DNA from: Myxococcales bacterium SG8_38
GTDB lineage: Bacteria > Myxococcota_A > Polyangia > Polyangiales > Houyiibacteriaceae
NCBI GenBank assembly: GCA_001303415.1
Contig: LJTN01000031.1
Location: 1 to 34,205, forward strand
Direction: 5' to 3'
Length of the DNA: 34,205 bases
This document shows, in pieces, positions 1 through 8,676 of this stretch. The number at the start of each line of letters is the position of its first letter. The first letter of the stretch is position 1. Below the pieces are notes generated by a model that saw nothing but the letters and a program-made list of their open reading frames with translations, ran no database searches and had not been told where the DNA came from. Made by a program: the position numbers and the translations under genes.

Positions 1-2
1 CG

Positions 3-500
3 GGCCTCGGGCTTCGCGACGCGGTCGCGAGCCTGTTGCCCGAGCGGTCCGTTCTGGTGAAGTGGCCGAACGACATCTGGATCGAGCGGCACAAGTGCGC
101 TGGTGTTCTCGTGGAGAGCCGAACCATCGGGATGCGCATCGATGCGGTGATCATCGGCGTCGGGCTCAACGTAAACCGCATGCAATGGCCACCGGAGATA
201 GCGGACATCGCCACGTCGCTTCGGGCGGAGCGCGATGGTCACGAGCCCTTCGACCGGGGCGCGGTCTTGGCTTCCGCGCTCTCTCACATGGAGCGCTGGG
301 TGACGCTATTCATCCGTGACGGCGCCCAAGTGGTGGTCGATGCGCTTCGTCCGAAGCTCGCGCTCGTCGGGGAGCGAGTGCGTTGGGAGGACGGTCACGG
401 AGTCTTCGAGGGCATCGACCATGACGGGGCGGCGCGCATCCGAACGCAGGCGGGTGTCGTCTCGCTCCACGCCGGCCACATCGAGCCCGTGACCCCCTGA
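3..500 (+). CDS. birA: Biotin-[acetyl-CoA-carboxylase] ligase, 3' part (5' end outside the window)
   Basis: The frame is open from the window edge (first full codon at 3) to the TGA at 498-500, so only the C-terminal 165 or so residues are present. BirA activates biotin as biotinyl-AMP and transfers it to the lysine of biotin carboxyl carrier protein, in the cytoplasm. Visible family motifs are KWPNDIWIERHKCAGVLVES (ligase catalytic core) and IIGVGLNVN. The last 50 or so residues, from VRWEDGHGVFEGIDHDG onward, match the small SH3-like C-terminal domain. An internal TTG at 36 is not the real start, because coding sequence continues upstream of it (GLGLRDAVASLL). Whether an N-terminal DNA-binding repressor domain exists cannot be seen. 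It lies 44 bases before ygfZ on the same strand. Confidence 0.93.
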   Translation, partial: GLGLRDAVASLLPERSVLVKWPNDIWIERHKCAGVLVESRTIGMRIDAVIIGVGLNVNRMQWPPEIADIATSLRAERDGHEPFDRGAVLASALSHMERWVTLFIRDGAQVVVDALRPKLALVGERVRWEDGHGVFEGIDHDGAARIRTQAGVVSLHAGHIEPVTP

Positions 501-544
501 GCGAAGCGCTTGCTCACGCCGATGCTGCGCCCCAGAACTACGGC

Positions 545-1471
545 ATGGCGCGCGCACCAGAGCTCGATTGGCTTCGACACACTGCAGGCGTGCTGGCTCT
601 GCGCGACCGAGCCGTGATCGCCGTGCGTGGTGACGATGCCCTCGAGTGGTTGCAGGGGCAGATGACCAACGACCTCAAAGGGATCGCGCCCGGCAACTCG
701 GTATACGGATTCGTGCTGACGCTGAAGGGGCGCGTCATGGCCGACGCGTGGGTGCTCGGAGGCGCCGACGAAATCTGGCTCGACGTCCCCTCGACCGAGG
801 TCGACCGGCTGCTCGAACGCCTCGACCGCTACGTGATCATGGAGGACGTCGACCTCGCTCATCGCCCCGAGCTCCGTCTATTGACCGCGCAAGGCCCCAA
901 AGCCGATGAGGTGTCGCCCGAAGGCTGGCCGTCGGACCGCCTCGGCAGCGGGGGGCGACTCTGGGTCGTCGATGAGGCGCAGCTAGAGCCCGAGCTTCAT
1001 CGACTGACCGAGCGGTGCCGGTCGCTCGGTGGCGGGCCGATCGACGAGCAGGCGTGGGCCGATGCGCACGTCGCCTTCGGTCGGCCGCGTTTCGGGGTCG
1101 ACTTCGGCGACTGGACCTATCCCCAGGAAACCGGGCTTGCGCCGGTCGCGATCTCGTTCACGAAGGGGTGCTACGTCGGTCAGGAGACCGTGGTGATGCT
1201 GCAGAGTCGAGGAAAGGCTCCAAAGGTGCTGTGGCGCTGGGCAATCGACGGCATCGAGCCGCCGGAGGGGAAGACCCCAATCGAGCGTGACGGAACGGTC
1301 ATTGGCGAGATCACCTCGGCAGCCCGGCTCGAGGACGGCATCGCCGCGCTCGGCTTCGTGAGACGCGGCCACGAATCCGGCTCCGGCGCTGGCTTCGTCA
1401 TCGGCGGGGCTCCGGCTCGCCCCCTCGGCCCAGTCGAGGAAGGGCCGGGGATTGGCCGGTCGTCGACCTGA
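545..1471 (+). CDS. ygfZ: YgfZ/GcvT-family folate-binding Fe-S cluster protein
   Basis: The product has 308 residues and begins at ATG 545. It carries the family signature KGCYVGQE at residues 207-214, with the conserved cysteine at 209. The N-terminal half (DDALEWLQGQMTNDL, then VLTLKGRVMADAWV) matches the GcvT-like folate-binding fold. YgfZ proteins help maintain or repair certain Fe-S enzymes in a tetrahydrofolate-dependent way. This fits the A-type Fe-S carrier gene that follows 68 bases downstream. Length is normal for the family. A true aminomethyltransferase (GcvT) is less likely because of the signature and the absence of other glycine-cleavage genes. Confidence 0.93.
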   Translation: MARAPELDWLRHTAGVLALRDRAVIAVRGDDALEWLQGQMTNDLKGIAPGNSVYGFVLTLKGRVMADAWVLGGADEIWLDVPSTEVDRLLERLDRYVIMEDVDLAHRPELRLLTAQGPKADEVSPEGWPSDRLGSGGRLWVVDEAQLEPELHRLTERCRSLGGGPIDEQAWADAHVAFGRPRFGVDFGDWTYPQETGLAPVAISFTKGCYVGQETVVMLQSRGKAPKVLWRWAIDGIEPPEGKTPIERDGTVIGEITSAARLEDGIAALGFVRRGHESGSGAGFVIGGAPARPLGPVEEGPGIGRSST

Positions 1472-1514
1472 CGGTACGGAAGGCGCGGTGCTGGCGTGAA
1501 AGCGAGACCGACCT

Positions 1515-1520
1515 TATAGT
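1515..1520 (+). promoter_or_regulatory. Candidate -10 element before the A-type Fe-S carrier gene
   Basis: TATAGT (5 of 6 bases to the sigma-70 -10 consensus) lies 20 bases before the ATG at 1540. No good -35 is visible at the usual spacing (TGGCGT at 1492-1497), so this is a weak prediction. It could let the Fe-S carrier gene be transcribed separately from ygfZ. Confidence 0.3.
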
Positions 1521-1539
1521 AGCCAGCCAAAGGAGCAAC

Positions 1540-1863
1540 ATGCTGAACCTCACTCCACGAGCCGCTGACAAAGTCAAAGAGATCCGAGATGCCGAGGGCC
1601 TCGCAGGGCAAGGTCTTCGCGTTCGGGTCATTGGCGGCGGATGCGCGGGTTTTTCGTATGATTTGTTCTTCGAGGACGAGACCTCCGAGCTCGATCAGAC
1701 CTTCGTTTCGCACGGGATTCCCATCTACGTCGACATGATGAGCGCCCAGTACGTCGAAGGCACCGAGATCGACTATGTCGAAGGGCTCCAAGGCGCCGGC
1801 TTCAAGTTCGTGAACCCCCAGGCGAAGCAAACCTGCGGGTGCGGCTCGAGCTTCGCTACCTGA
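1540..1863 (+). CDS. erpA: A-type iron-sulfur cluster carrier (ErpA/IscA/HesB family)
   Basis: A 107-residue protein with the three invariant cysteines of A-type carriers: C35 in GGGCAGFSY, and C99 and C101 in the C-terminal CGCGSSF. These bind a [2Fe-2S] or [4Fe-4S] cluster for delivery to apo-enzymes in the cytoplasm. The start ATG has a strong ribosome binding site (AAAGGAG, 6 bases upstream). Length is typical. No isc or suf scaffold genes are visible, so it cannot be assigned with certainty to ErpA rather than IscA; ErpA is favoured because the gene stands outside an isc operon. Co-location with ygfZ suggests a shared Fe-S maintenance role. Confidence 0.93.
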   Translation: MLNLTPRAADKVKEIRDAEGLAGQGLRVRVIGGGCAGFSYDLFFEDETSELDQTFVSHGIPIYVDMMSAQYVEGTEIDYVEGLQGAGFKFVNPQAKQTCGCGSSFAT

Positions 1864-1893
1864 TTCCTGAGTAGTTTCATGATATTGCTGTCG

Positions 1894-1914
1894 CATGGAC
1901 CCTTGCTGTCCATG
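1894..1914. other. Perfect inverted repeat between erpA and rpoH
   Basis: CATGGAC (1894-1900) and GTCCATG (1908-1914) form a perfect 7-bp inverted repeat around a 7-base loop. A further TCCATG follows directly and a T-rich stretch (AATTTTTCTT) begins at about 1929. It lies in a 181-base, clearly AT-richer intergenic region. It may be part of a terminator for erpA, although the T-run is about 15 bases away, or an operator. Confidence 0.35.
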
Positions 1915-1936
1915 TCCATGTATTGTCTAATTTTTC

Positions 1937-1965
1937 TTGCAGCTCTCTGGACTCCATGCCATAAG
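1937..1965 (+). promoter_or_regulatory. Weak candidate promoter upstream of the sigma factor gene
   Basis: TTGCAG (1937-1942) and CATAAG (1960-1965) are separated by 17 bases, in the AT-rich gap before the sigma gene. Matches to the sigma-70 consensus are 3/6 and 4/6. The transcript would have a leader of about 70 bases. Low confidence. Confidence 0.2.
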
Positions 1966-2007
1966 AGCCTAGACAAGAGTTGGACAAAGGCTCATTCCTT
2001 TTTGTGG

Positions 2008-2022
2008 TAACGTAACGTAACG
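2008..2022 (+). repeat. Triple TAACG direct repeat in the sigma gene leader
   Basis: Three consecutive copies of TAACG (2008-2012, 2013-2017, 2018-2022) lie 22 bases before the sigma factor start codon. The location, between any upstream promoter and the start codon, would suit a regulator or ribosome-access element. Nothing else supports a function. Confidence 0.5.
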
Positions 2023-2044
2023 AGGCACGTATAGGATCACAACC

Positions 2045-2881
2045 ATGCAGTCATCCGCCTCACTCGATCGATACATCCAGCAAGTCCGGGCCATTCCCAA
2101 GCTGACTCGCGAGGAAGAGCACGAGCTCGCATTGCGGGTCGTCAAAGGCGACCAAGACGCCGCGGACCGCCTCGTGGAGGCCAATCTGCGGTACGTGATT
2201 GCCATCGCGCTTCAGTACCGCAGGTACGGTGTGAAGCTCGGCGACCTGATCGCCGAGGGCAGCGTTGGTCTAGTCACAGCGGTCCGAAAGTTCGATCCGC
2301 ACCGCGGAACCCGCTTCGTGACGTACGCCGGCTATTGGATCCGCGCGTTCGTGCTCGAGGCGGTCGTTCGTTCCAGCACGATGGTGGGTGCGGGCTCGGG
2401 TCCCTTCCGGTCCAAGCTCTTCTTCCGTCTGCGCAGGGAGCGGGCGCGGCTGTCCAACTTGATCGCCGATCCGGATGAGCTCACCGAGCGGCTCGCGCAG
2501 GAATTCGATACGACCCCCGAGAAGATGACCGAGCTGCTGCGCCGGCTCGACCAGCGCGAGATTTCACTCGATGCGCCGGCATACCAGGACTCTGAAGCCA
2601 CGCTCGTGGACATGCTCCCCGCCAACTCGGAGCCCCAGGATTCCATGGTTGCTCGCCATCGCCGCCACAGCGGGATCCAGGATCGCCTCCAGGATGCGCT
2701 GTCGGTGCTCGACCACCGGGAGCGGCTCATCGTCGAGAAGCGGATTCTGAGCGACGAGTCCGCCTCGTTGGCCGCGCTTGGCCGCGAGCTCGGCGTCAGC
2801 CGGGAACGGGCCAGGCAGCTCGAAGCCAGGGCTAAGAAGAAGCTCGCCGATGAGCTCAGCGACCTCGCCCCGGCCGCCTGA
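2045..2881 (+). CDS. rpoH: RNA polymerase sigma factor, RpoH (sigma-32) group
   Basis: A 278-residue sigma-70-family protein. Region 2 (about residues 43-110) includes NLRYVIAIALQYRR, DLIAEGSVGLVTAVRKFDP and TYAGYWIRA. KLFFRLRRERARL (about 124-136) matches the RpoH box that defines heat-shock sigma factors. Region 4.2 (about 240-270, LAALGRELGVSRERARQLE) is the helix-turn-helix that reads the -35 element. Length matches RpoH (about 280-290). Myxobacteria are known to carry several RpoH-group factors (for example SigB and SigC of Myxococcus, used in development), so this may be heat-shock or a paralogue with another regulon. It starts at ATG 2045 after an AT-rich 181-base intergenic region. 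The giant TPR gene follows 84 bases downstream on the same strand. Confidence 0.93.
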   Translation: MQSSASLDRYIQQVRAIPKLTREEEHELALRVVKGDQDAADRLVEANLRYVIAIALQYRRYGVKLGDLIAEGSVGLVTAVRKFDPHRGTRFVTYAGYWIRAFVLEAVVRSSTMVGAGSGPFRSKLFFRLRRERARLSNLIADPDELTERLAQEFDTTPEKMTELLRRLDQREISLDAPAYQDSEATLVDMLPANSEPQDSMVARHRRHSGIQDRLQDALSVLDHRERLIVEKRILSDESASLAALGRELGVSRERARQLEARAKKKLADELSDLAPAA

Positions 2882-2965
2882 CCCGGTAGCCCCGGTGTGG
2901 GGCGCCGACTTACCCCTTCTGGTCCAATGCGGTCCAGCCCCAGCCGGGCTAGCATGTAGACCAGG

Positions 2966-5900
2966 ATGGCGTTCGAGGAAGGGGACACCACAGCTCTGCG
3001 CCGGGAAGCCACGCAGGAGCTCGGACAGGATGACCTCGTCGAGGAACGGGACCCCCCGAGCCCCCCTGCCGTGCCGCCAGGCCGCGAGCGCCAGGCTCCG
3101 CCGAAGTCAGCCTCCCGCCGAATCGATCGCGTGCGGCGGGCGCGGGAATGGCTGCAAGAGTGCGAGCGCGAGCTCGAGACCCAACCGGATGTGCGGCGCG
3201 CGGCGCGTCTATGCTTCGAAATGGGCCGCACCTGCGAGGATGCGCTCGAAGACACCAGACGCGCGTTGCAATACTACCAGGCGACACTCGAACGCTCGCC
3301 CGACTACGTGCCGGCAATTCGTGCGGCGCGGCGTCTTTTGCTGGGGGGCCGGATGTTCCAGGAGGCTCTCGGCTTATTCGACGCGGAGGCCCGCGTCACG
3401 CGGCAACCTCGCGACAAGGCGACTCTGTTCCTCCTCAAGGGCCGTCTCCTCGAAGACGTGCTCGGTAATCGCGACGCTGCCGAAGAGGCCTACCAGACTG
3501 CGCGCGCGCTCGATCGCTCGCATGCGGCCATCCTTCGTGCCACTGAGCAACGGTTCTTTGCGAACCAACGATGGCAGGACGTCGATCGAAATCTAGCTGA
3601 GCTCGCCAACGCAGCCGCCTCCGACAACACGCACCGCGCCGCACTGATCGTCCGACGCGCGCAGCTGCTCGAAAGCCGACAACACCGCCCAGAGCAGGCC
3701 GCTGAGCTCTACGAAACGGCCCTGCAGCTCGACCCCCGTGCGACAATCGCCCTACAGGCGCTGAAGCGGCTCTACTATGGGCAACGCCGTTGGCGAGACT
3801 TGATCCGGACCCTCGAGTCGGAGGCAGCGCTTGCGGACGACCCGGCCCTCAAAGCATCGTCGCTCTACCGGGCAGCACGCATCCACGCCGAGTATCTTGG
3901 AAACCGGGACGAAGCGATTCGGGTGCTCGAGCAAGCCCGAAGCCTGAGGCCGGGTGACACACTGATCTTGGCCGAGCTGGCGCGTCACTACGAAGCCGGC
4001 CAACGACTCACGGCGCTGGTCGAGATCTTGGAGGCGCTCACCGAGGCCACCGACAACGAGGCCGAAAAGCTCACCTTCACACAGCGCATCGCGCGCCTCT
4101 ACGAAGAAGAGCTGGGCGACGTCGATCAGGCGATCGCTTGGCATGAGCGCGCCGTCGAGCTGGATCCGACTTCTCTCTCGAGCTTGCAGGCCTTGAGCCT
4201 GCTCTACCGAATTCGTGGCGCTTGGCCGAAGCTGGTGGAGATGTGCTTGCAAGAGGCGCGCTACACGACCGATGCGCAGCGGCGCGCAGATTCGCACGCA
4301 CGCGCCGCGGAGATCTACGAAACTAGGCTCAACGCGGTGGAAGAAGCGATCGATCAGTATCAACGTGCGCTCACCGCCATGCCCGACCATGCGGCGGCAT
4401 TCAAGGCGCTCGGGCGGCTGCTTGCGGACGTGCACAAACCCAAAGAGCTCGTGCAACTCTATGAGAACGCGCTCGATCGTGCGAGCGGCACCCGAGCCGT
4501 GTCGTACCTGTTCAAGATCGCGCAAATCTACGAGGATGTGCTCGGCGAGCACGCGTTGGCGGCCCAAACATACAAGCGCGTCTTGCAACAGGATGCAGCG
4601 AACCTCATCGCCGTGCATGCGTGGCAGCGATCGGCCGCGCGGGCCCAGCGGCCCCGCGAGCTGCTCGAAGCACTCGACTACGAGGTCGATCTGACGGTGG
4701 AGCGAGATCGACTCGTTGCGCTGTTGCATCGGGCCGGCGAGGTATTGGACGAGCAGCTGGGCGATCGCGACGAGGCAATCGTTCGCTATCGTCAGGCGCT
4801 CGAAAAGGATCCGCGACACGTTCCCACGCTCTCGAGCCTCGGACGCCTTTATTATGCTGCGGGCCGGTGGAACGACCTGCTCGAGATCTACGAGCAGGAG
4901 CTGAGACTGATTCCGAGCAAAGCAAGACGAGTCGCCCTGCTGCAGAAGATGGCGGAGATCTCCCGGGACCGCCTCGGTAGCGATGAAGATGCCCTTCGCT
5001 ATCATCGCGAGGCCATCAAGATCGACCCGACGCACACGCCTTCGCTCCAAGAGCTTGCACGGCAATTGCGGGAGCGCGGCGCGTGGAAAGAGCTCGTCGA
5101 CGTCTTGGAGCTGCAGCTGCGCAACTCGACGACGGCCGAGGGCCGGGCACGTGCTGCGTTCTTGCTCGGACAGGTCTACGAAGAGCACTTGGAGGACCGG
5201 ACCAAGGCGGTCACCTCGTACGAGACGGCCGTCGCGGCGGATGCGAGCTACCGCCCCGCCGTCGACGCGCTGGCGCGTGTGCGCGCCGAGGAGCAGGACT
5301 GGACCCGCTTGCTCGCCGATCTGGATCGGGAGCTCAAGCTGCTGGACGTTCCCGCACAGCGCATCGCTTCGTTGGCCCGAAAAGCGCAGGTGCTGGAGAG
5401 ACAGAACAAGCCTCGCCAGGCGATTCAGGCGTGGGAGGACGTGCGTGCCGTCGACCCGAAGCACCTGGGGGCGCTGCTGGCGCTCGAACAACTATACCGC
5501 CAAGTCGGGGCGTGGGAGTCCCTGTGCGGCGTCTACGCGGTGCAAGCAGACGTGCTCGAAGATCCGGCCGGGCAGGTGGCGGCGCTCTACGAGCTGGCTA
5601 GACTGCTCGAGCATCAGGGCCTCGGGGAATACGACGATGTCGTCAGCGCCTATCGGCGCGTCTTGTCCGTGGCGCCGTCGGACCTGGGTGCGCTGCTCGA
5701 GCTCGAGCGATTGGCCGCTAGCCGTAGAGACAAGGAGCTTCTGCGCGAGGTCGACTCGCTCTTGGCTCGCGTCTCGCAGGATCCAACGGTGGCGGCGGCG
5801 CACCGTGCGCGTTTGGCCGAGCTCGTCGAAGGCACCGAAGATACCGAAGCCATCGAGCAGTTTCGTGCGGCCGCTTCGGCGGACCCACATCACATCGGCG

Positions 5901-8038
5901 CCGCGAGAGGACTTGCAAGGGTCGCCCAGGAGACGGACGATCCCAAAGCTCTCGTCGAAGCGCTCCGACGTGAGGGCGAGGTCGAACGCGATCCGAAGAC
6001 GGCGGCGGATCTCTTCGTGCAAAGCGCGCGCGTGCGGCTCGAGCGCATTGGGGACAACCACGGCGCGCGTGGGGATTTCGAACGGGCGCTCGAGCTTTGG
6101 CCTGACTCCGAGCCAGCCGCAGATGGTCTCGTCGACTTGCTGGCCGTCGATTCCAACTGGTCGATGCTCGCGGATCGACTCTCCCAGGCCGCAGCGAGCG
6201 CACACTCCGTCGAGAGGGCGAGCGAGCTGTGGCTGACGGTGGCGCGGATCCAGACCGACGAGCTCGGAGAGATTCCCGCGGCGATTCGAACCCTGCAACG
6301 CGTTCTCAAGGCGGAACCTCGGCATCTCGACGCCCTCGAACGGCTGGCCAGGCACTTGCTGGAGATCGAGTCCTGGCACGAAGCAGCCGCGACGATGGAG
6401 CAGCTCCTTGCGGCAGCGCCCGAAACCAGCCGTCTGAAGCGCGTCGCGATCGACATATCGAGGCTCTACCGCGAACGTCTAGGCATGCCCGAAAAGGCCC
6501 TGCATCACATCGAGGCGGCGTTGGCCTCGCACCCAGCCGACTCGGAGACGCTGCAAGAGCTGTCCTTTCTGCACGAAGCCTTGGGCCAGGTCGACGAAGC
6601 GCTGCGTGTGGCGCGCCATGTCCTCGACACGAGCAGCGGGCAGGCGCGCGGCGATGCCTTCGTTCGACTGGGACAGCTCGAGCACGCAGTCGGCGACGAA
6701 GACGAGGCCAAGAAGGCGCTCTATCAAGCCGTGGTGCTCGATGGGCCAGGCAGCGATGCAGCCAGGAGCCTGGAGGAGCTGTGCCGAACCAACGACGACT
6801 GGCAAAGGTACGCCCACGCGTTGCAGGAGCACCGCGCCACGAGCGAAGCAGGCCGGGTCGCCACCGCGATCGAGGTCGCTCGTATCCTTTCCGACTGCTG
6901 CCGCGACGAGCAGGCGGCCATCGAGGCACTTCAAAGAGGGCTAGAAGAGGGCTCCGCGAACGCAGACATTCGCCGCGAGCTGGCCGTGCGCCTGCGCGGA
7001 CGCGGTGAGATCGATGCCGCAGTAGAGCAGCTCCAGGCCGTGCTGGCGCAGGAGCCGCTGCGCGAGGAGCTGTGGCGTGAGCTGGCTGTGACTTATCAGT
7101 CGGCGGCTCACCCGCGAGCGGCGCGGATCGCGACGCTTCCACTGCTCACCATGGGGGCCGATGACGAAGAAGATCGCGCTCGAGTCGCTGCGGTCGAGCC
7201 GGGGCCTGCCCGAGCGCGGCCTCGATCGCTCAGGAGCTCGGTACTGGATCAACTCGGAACGCCACGCGCGGAGGACGCCGCTGCGGGTGCGCTGTTGGCA
7301 GCCCTGGGCCCCGCGCTCGCGAAGATCTACCCACCGGAGCTCGAGACCTACGGGCTCTCGACCCGTGACCGGCTACCGACCGAGGCCAATCATCCTCTTC
7401 GCGATCTGGCCAACCGAATCGCCGCGGCACTCGACATTCGCCATTTCGATCTCTTCCTGCACCGCATTCGCAATCGCGAAGTCACCATCGAGCTCGGTGT
7501 GCATCCGGCGGTTCTGGTCCCCGTTGCGATCATGGAAATGGACCCTTGTACGCAGACGTTCCTTCTGGCGCGTCCCATGACGCAAATCGCGCGTGGATAT
7601 CAAGCCGTCGAGAAGCTGACTCCTCGAGAGCTCGACGTCCTGCTGGCGTCGGCGGCGCGCATGGTGAAACCCGATTTCGGATCCGGGCTCACCAGCGAGG
7701 AGTTTCTCAACGATCAGACCCGGCGACTCCAACGAGCGATTGCCCGACGCGATCGCCGGCTGGTTCGCGATGCGGCGCTTGCATACTCCCAGGCCAAGCG
7801 AGTGAAATTCGACCGCTGGGTCCATGCGGCGCGACGAACCGCGACCCGGGCGGCGCTTCTCCTGTGTGACGATCTGGAGCCGATGGTTCGAGACGTGCGC
7901 AGCCGGATTCCGCCTGAGCTTCAGTCCGAGCGCGACGCCCTGCGGGAGCAGGCCGACTACCTCGACGCATTGAAGTTCTGGGCGTCTCCCGCAGCGATGC
8001 ATCTGCGTGAGCACATGGGTATGGTGCCCGCGCCATGA
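2966..8038 (+). CDS. Giant tetratricopeptide-repeat protein (1690 residues) with a distinct C-terminal domain
   Basis: The protein begins at ATG 2966 with only a weak ribosome binding site (CCAGG). After an acidic, proline-rich N-terminus (about residues 1-55), TPR-like helical hairpins of about 34-37 residues run to about residue 1370. Many show a recurring A-x-x-x-Y-E/Q-x-A-L-x-x-D-P pattern (for example EEAYQTARALDRSH, AITWHERAVELDP-like units). From about residue 1440 to the end there is no TPR pattern; this region (YGLSTRDRLP, HFDLFLHRIRNREVTIELG) looks like a separate conserved domain that I cannot name. No signal peptide or membrane segment is visible, so it is probably cytoplasmic. 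TPR arrays act as protein-binding scaffolds. The partner is unknown; the adjacent RpoH-type sigma gene is the only contextual clue. Confidence 0.9.
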   Translation: MAFEEGDTTALRREATQELGQDDLVEERDPPSPPAVPPGRERQAPPKSASRRIDRVRRAREWLQECERELETQPDVRRAARLCFEMGRTCEDALEDTRRALQYYQATLERSPDYVPAIRAARRLLLGGRMFQEALGLFDAEARVTRQPRDKATLFLLKGRLLEDVLGNRDAAEEAYQTARALDRSHAAILRATEQRFFANQRWQDVDRNLAELANAAASDNTHRAALIVRRAQLLESRQHRPEQAAELYETALQLDPRATIALQALKRLYYGQRRWRDLIRTLESEAALADDPALKASSLYRAARIHAEYLGNRDEAIRVLEQARSLRPGDTLILAELARHYEAGQRLTALVEILEALTEATDNEAEKLTFTQRIARLYEEELGDVDQAIAWHERAVELDPTSLSSLQALSLLYRIRGAWPKLVEMCLQEARYTTDAQRRADSHARAAEIYETRLNAVEEAIDQYQRALTAMPDHAAAFKALGRLLADVHKPKELVQLYENALDRASGTRAVSYLFKIAQIYEDVLGEHALAAQTYKRVLQQDAANLIAVHAWQRSAARAQRPRELLEALDYEVDLTVERDRLVALLHRAGEVLDEQLGDRDEAIVRYRQALEKDPRHVPTLSSLGRLYYAAGRWNDLLEIYEQELRLIPSKARRVALLQKMAEISRDRLGSDEDALRYHREAIKIDPTHTPSLQELARQLRERGAWKELVDVLELQLRNSTTAEGRARAAFLLGQVYEEHLEDRTKAVTSYETAVAADASYRPAVDALARVRAEEQDWTRLLADLDRELKLLDVPAQRIASLARKAQVLERQNKPRQAIQAWEDVRAVDPKHLGALLALEQLYRQVGAWESLCGVYAVQADVLEDPAGQVAALYELARLLEHQGLGEYDDVVSAYRRVLSVAPSDLGALLELERLAASRRDKELLREVDSLLARVSQDPTVAAAHRARLAELVEGTEDTEAIEQFRAAASADPHHIGAARGLARVAQETDDPKALVEALRREGEVERDPKTAADLFVQSARVRLERIGDNHGARGDFERALELWPDSEPAADGLVDLLAVDSNWSMLADRLSQAAASAHSVERASELWLTVARIQTDELGEIPAAIRTLQRVLKAEPRHLDALERLARHLLEIESWHEAAATMEQLLAAAPETSRLKRVAIDISRLYRERLGMPEKALHHIEAALASHPADSETLQELSFLHEALGQVDEALRVARHVLDTSSGQARGDAFVRLGQLEHAVGDEDEAKKALYQAVVLDGPGSDAARSLEELCRTNDDWQRYAHALQEHRATSEAGRVATAIEVARILSDCCRDEQAAIEALQRGLEEGSANADIRRELAVRLRGRGEIDAAVEQLQAVLAQEPLREELWRELAVTYQSAAHPRAARIATLPLLTMGADDEEDRARVAAVEPGPARARPRSLRSSVLDQLGTPRAEDAAAGALLAALGPALAKIYPPELETYGLSTRDRLPTEANHPLRDLANRIAAALDIRHFDLFLHRIRNREVTIELGVHPAVLVPVAIMEMDPCTQTFLLARPMTQIARGYQAVEKLTPRELDVLLASAARMVKPDFGSGLTSEEFLNDQTRRLQRAIARRDRRLVRDAALAYSQAKRVKFDRWVHAARRTATRAALLLCDDLEPMVRDVRSRIPPELQSERDALREQADYLDALKFWASPAAMHLREHMGMVPAP

Positions 8039-8051
8039 TCGAGCCCAGACA

Positions 8052-8606
8052 TCATGCAGGCTGGTGCGTCTGTTGGCCGATGCGAGTCACCACCCACAGG
8101 AATGCGATGCTGCCAATGATGAGCATGGCCAACCCCGAGTAGAACGCGGGGCTTCCGAAGAAGGACGTGAGCCCGTAATCGCGGGAGAACTGCCGGTACG
8201 AGCCCACGGCGGACAGGCGATTCCATGCAAGCGGCCACACGCAAAGTGCGATGAGGAGCACGCCGACTGGCACCCTGCGCGCCGCAACATCACGGGATCC
8301 CCGGCAAAAGGCGACACCCAAGCGGAATCCAGCAGTCGCCGCCGACATCACCACGAGGGCGCCCAAGATGCCCCAAAACCAAGGAGCCCTGTCCGTATCG
8401 ATCCAATAGAAGAAAAACCAATCGCCGTGAAACACGTAGAAGTAGCCGGTTGTTGGCACGAGGACGAAGGCGACGAATAGCGCATAGGCCGAGAAGGCCT
8501 CCATCCTCCAGATTGGCTCGGGGCTAAGCCGCACCTCGTCGCGGCCGGCGTGAGCAGCGACGACTCCCGTAGCGAAGGCGATGAGCAGCAGGAAAAGCAG
8601 CGGCAA
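8052..8606 (-). CDS. Small multi-pass membrane protein of unknown function
   Basis: 184 residues, starting at a TTG codon (8606-8604). The frame is closed by a stop a short way upstream and contains no ATG or GTG at the N-terminus. The N-terminus (PLLFLLLIAFATGVVAA) is a signal/anchor-like hydrophobic segment. About four further hydrophobic segments follow: around residues 38-58, 75-100, 115-130 and 155-175. There are several aromatic clusters (GYFYVFHGDWFFFYW). I do not recognise the family. It is convergent with the TPR gene (13 bases apart) and divergent from dsbD, with about 70 bases between the two starts. Confidence 0.7.
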   Translation of the reverse strand: MPLLFLLLIAFATGVVAAHAGRDEVRLSPEPIWRMEAFSAYALFVAFVLVPTTGYFYVFHGDWFFFYWIDTDRAPWFWGILGALVVMSAATAGFRLGVAFCRGSRDVAARRVPVGVLLIALCVWPLAWNRLSAVGSYRQFSRDYGLTSFFGSPAFYSGLAMLIIGSIAFLWVVTRIGQQTHQPA

Positions 8607-8641
8607 AATGAATCTCAGCGAAAGGCTACGTCCCCGCTTCG

Positions 8642-8670
8642 TGGACGGTCAACCAAACGGGCACCATAGT
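8642..8670 (+). promoter_or_regulatory. Weak candidate promoter for dsbD
   Basis: TGGACG (8642-8647) and CATAGT (8665-8670) have 17-base spacing. If used, transcription would start close to the ATG at 8677, giving an almost leaderless message. That would agree with the lack of a clear ribosome binding site there. Confidence 0.22.
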
Positions 8671-8676
8671 GGGTGC

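Noticed and set aside
2332-3255. A Ser/Arg-rich 307-residue open frame on the - strand across the sigma gene and TPR start
   Set aside because: Low-complexity composition and full overlap with two well-supported genes.
3752-5491. A 579-residue open frame on the - strand inside the TPR gene
   Set aside because: It is a shadow of the GC-rich TPR coding frame. It shows no family motif, and the + strand frame has clear repeats across the same bases.
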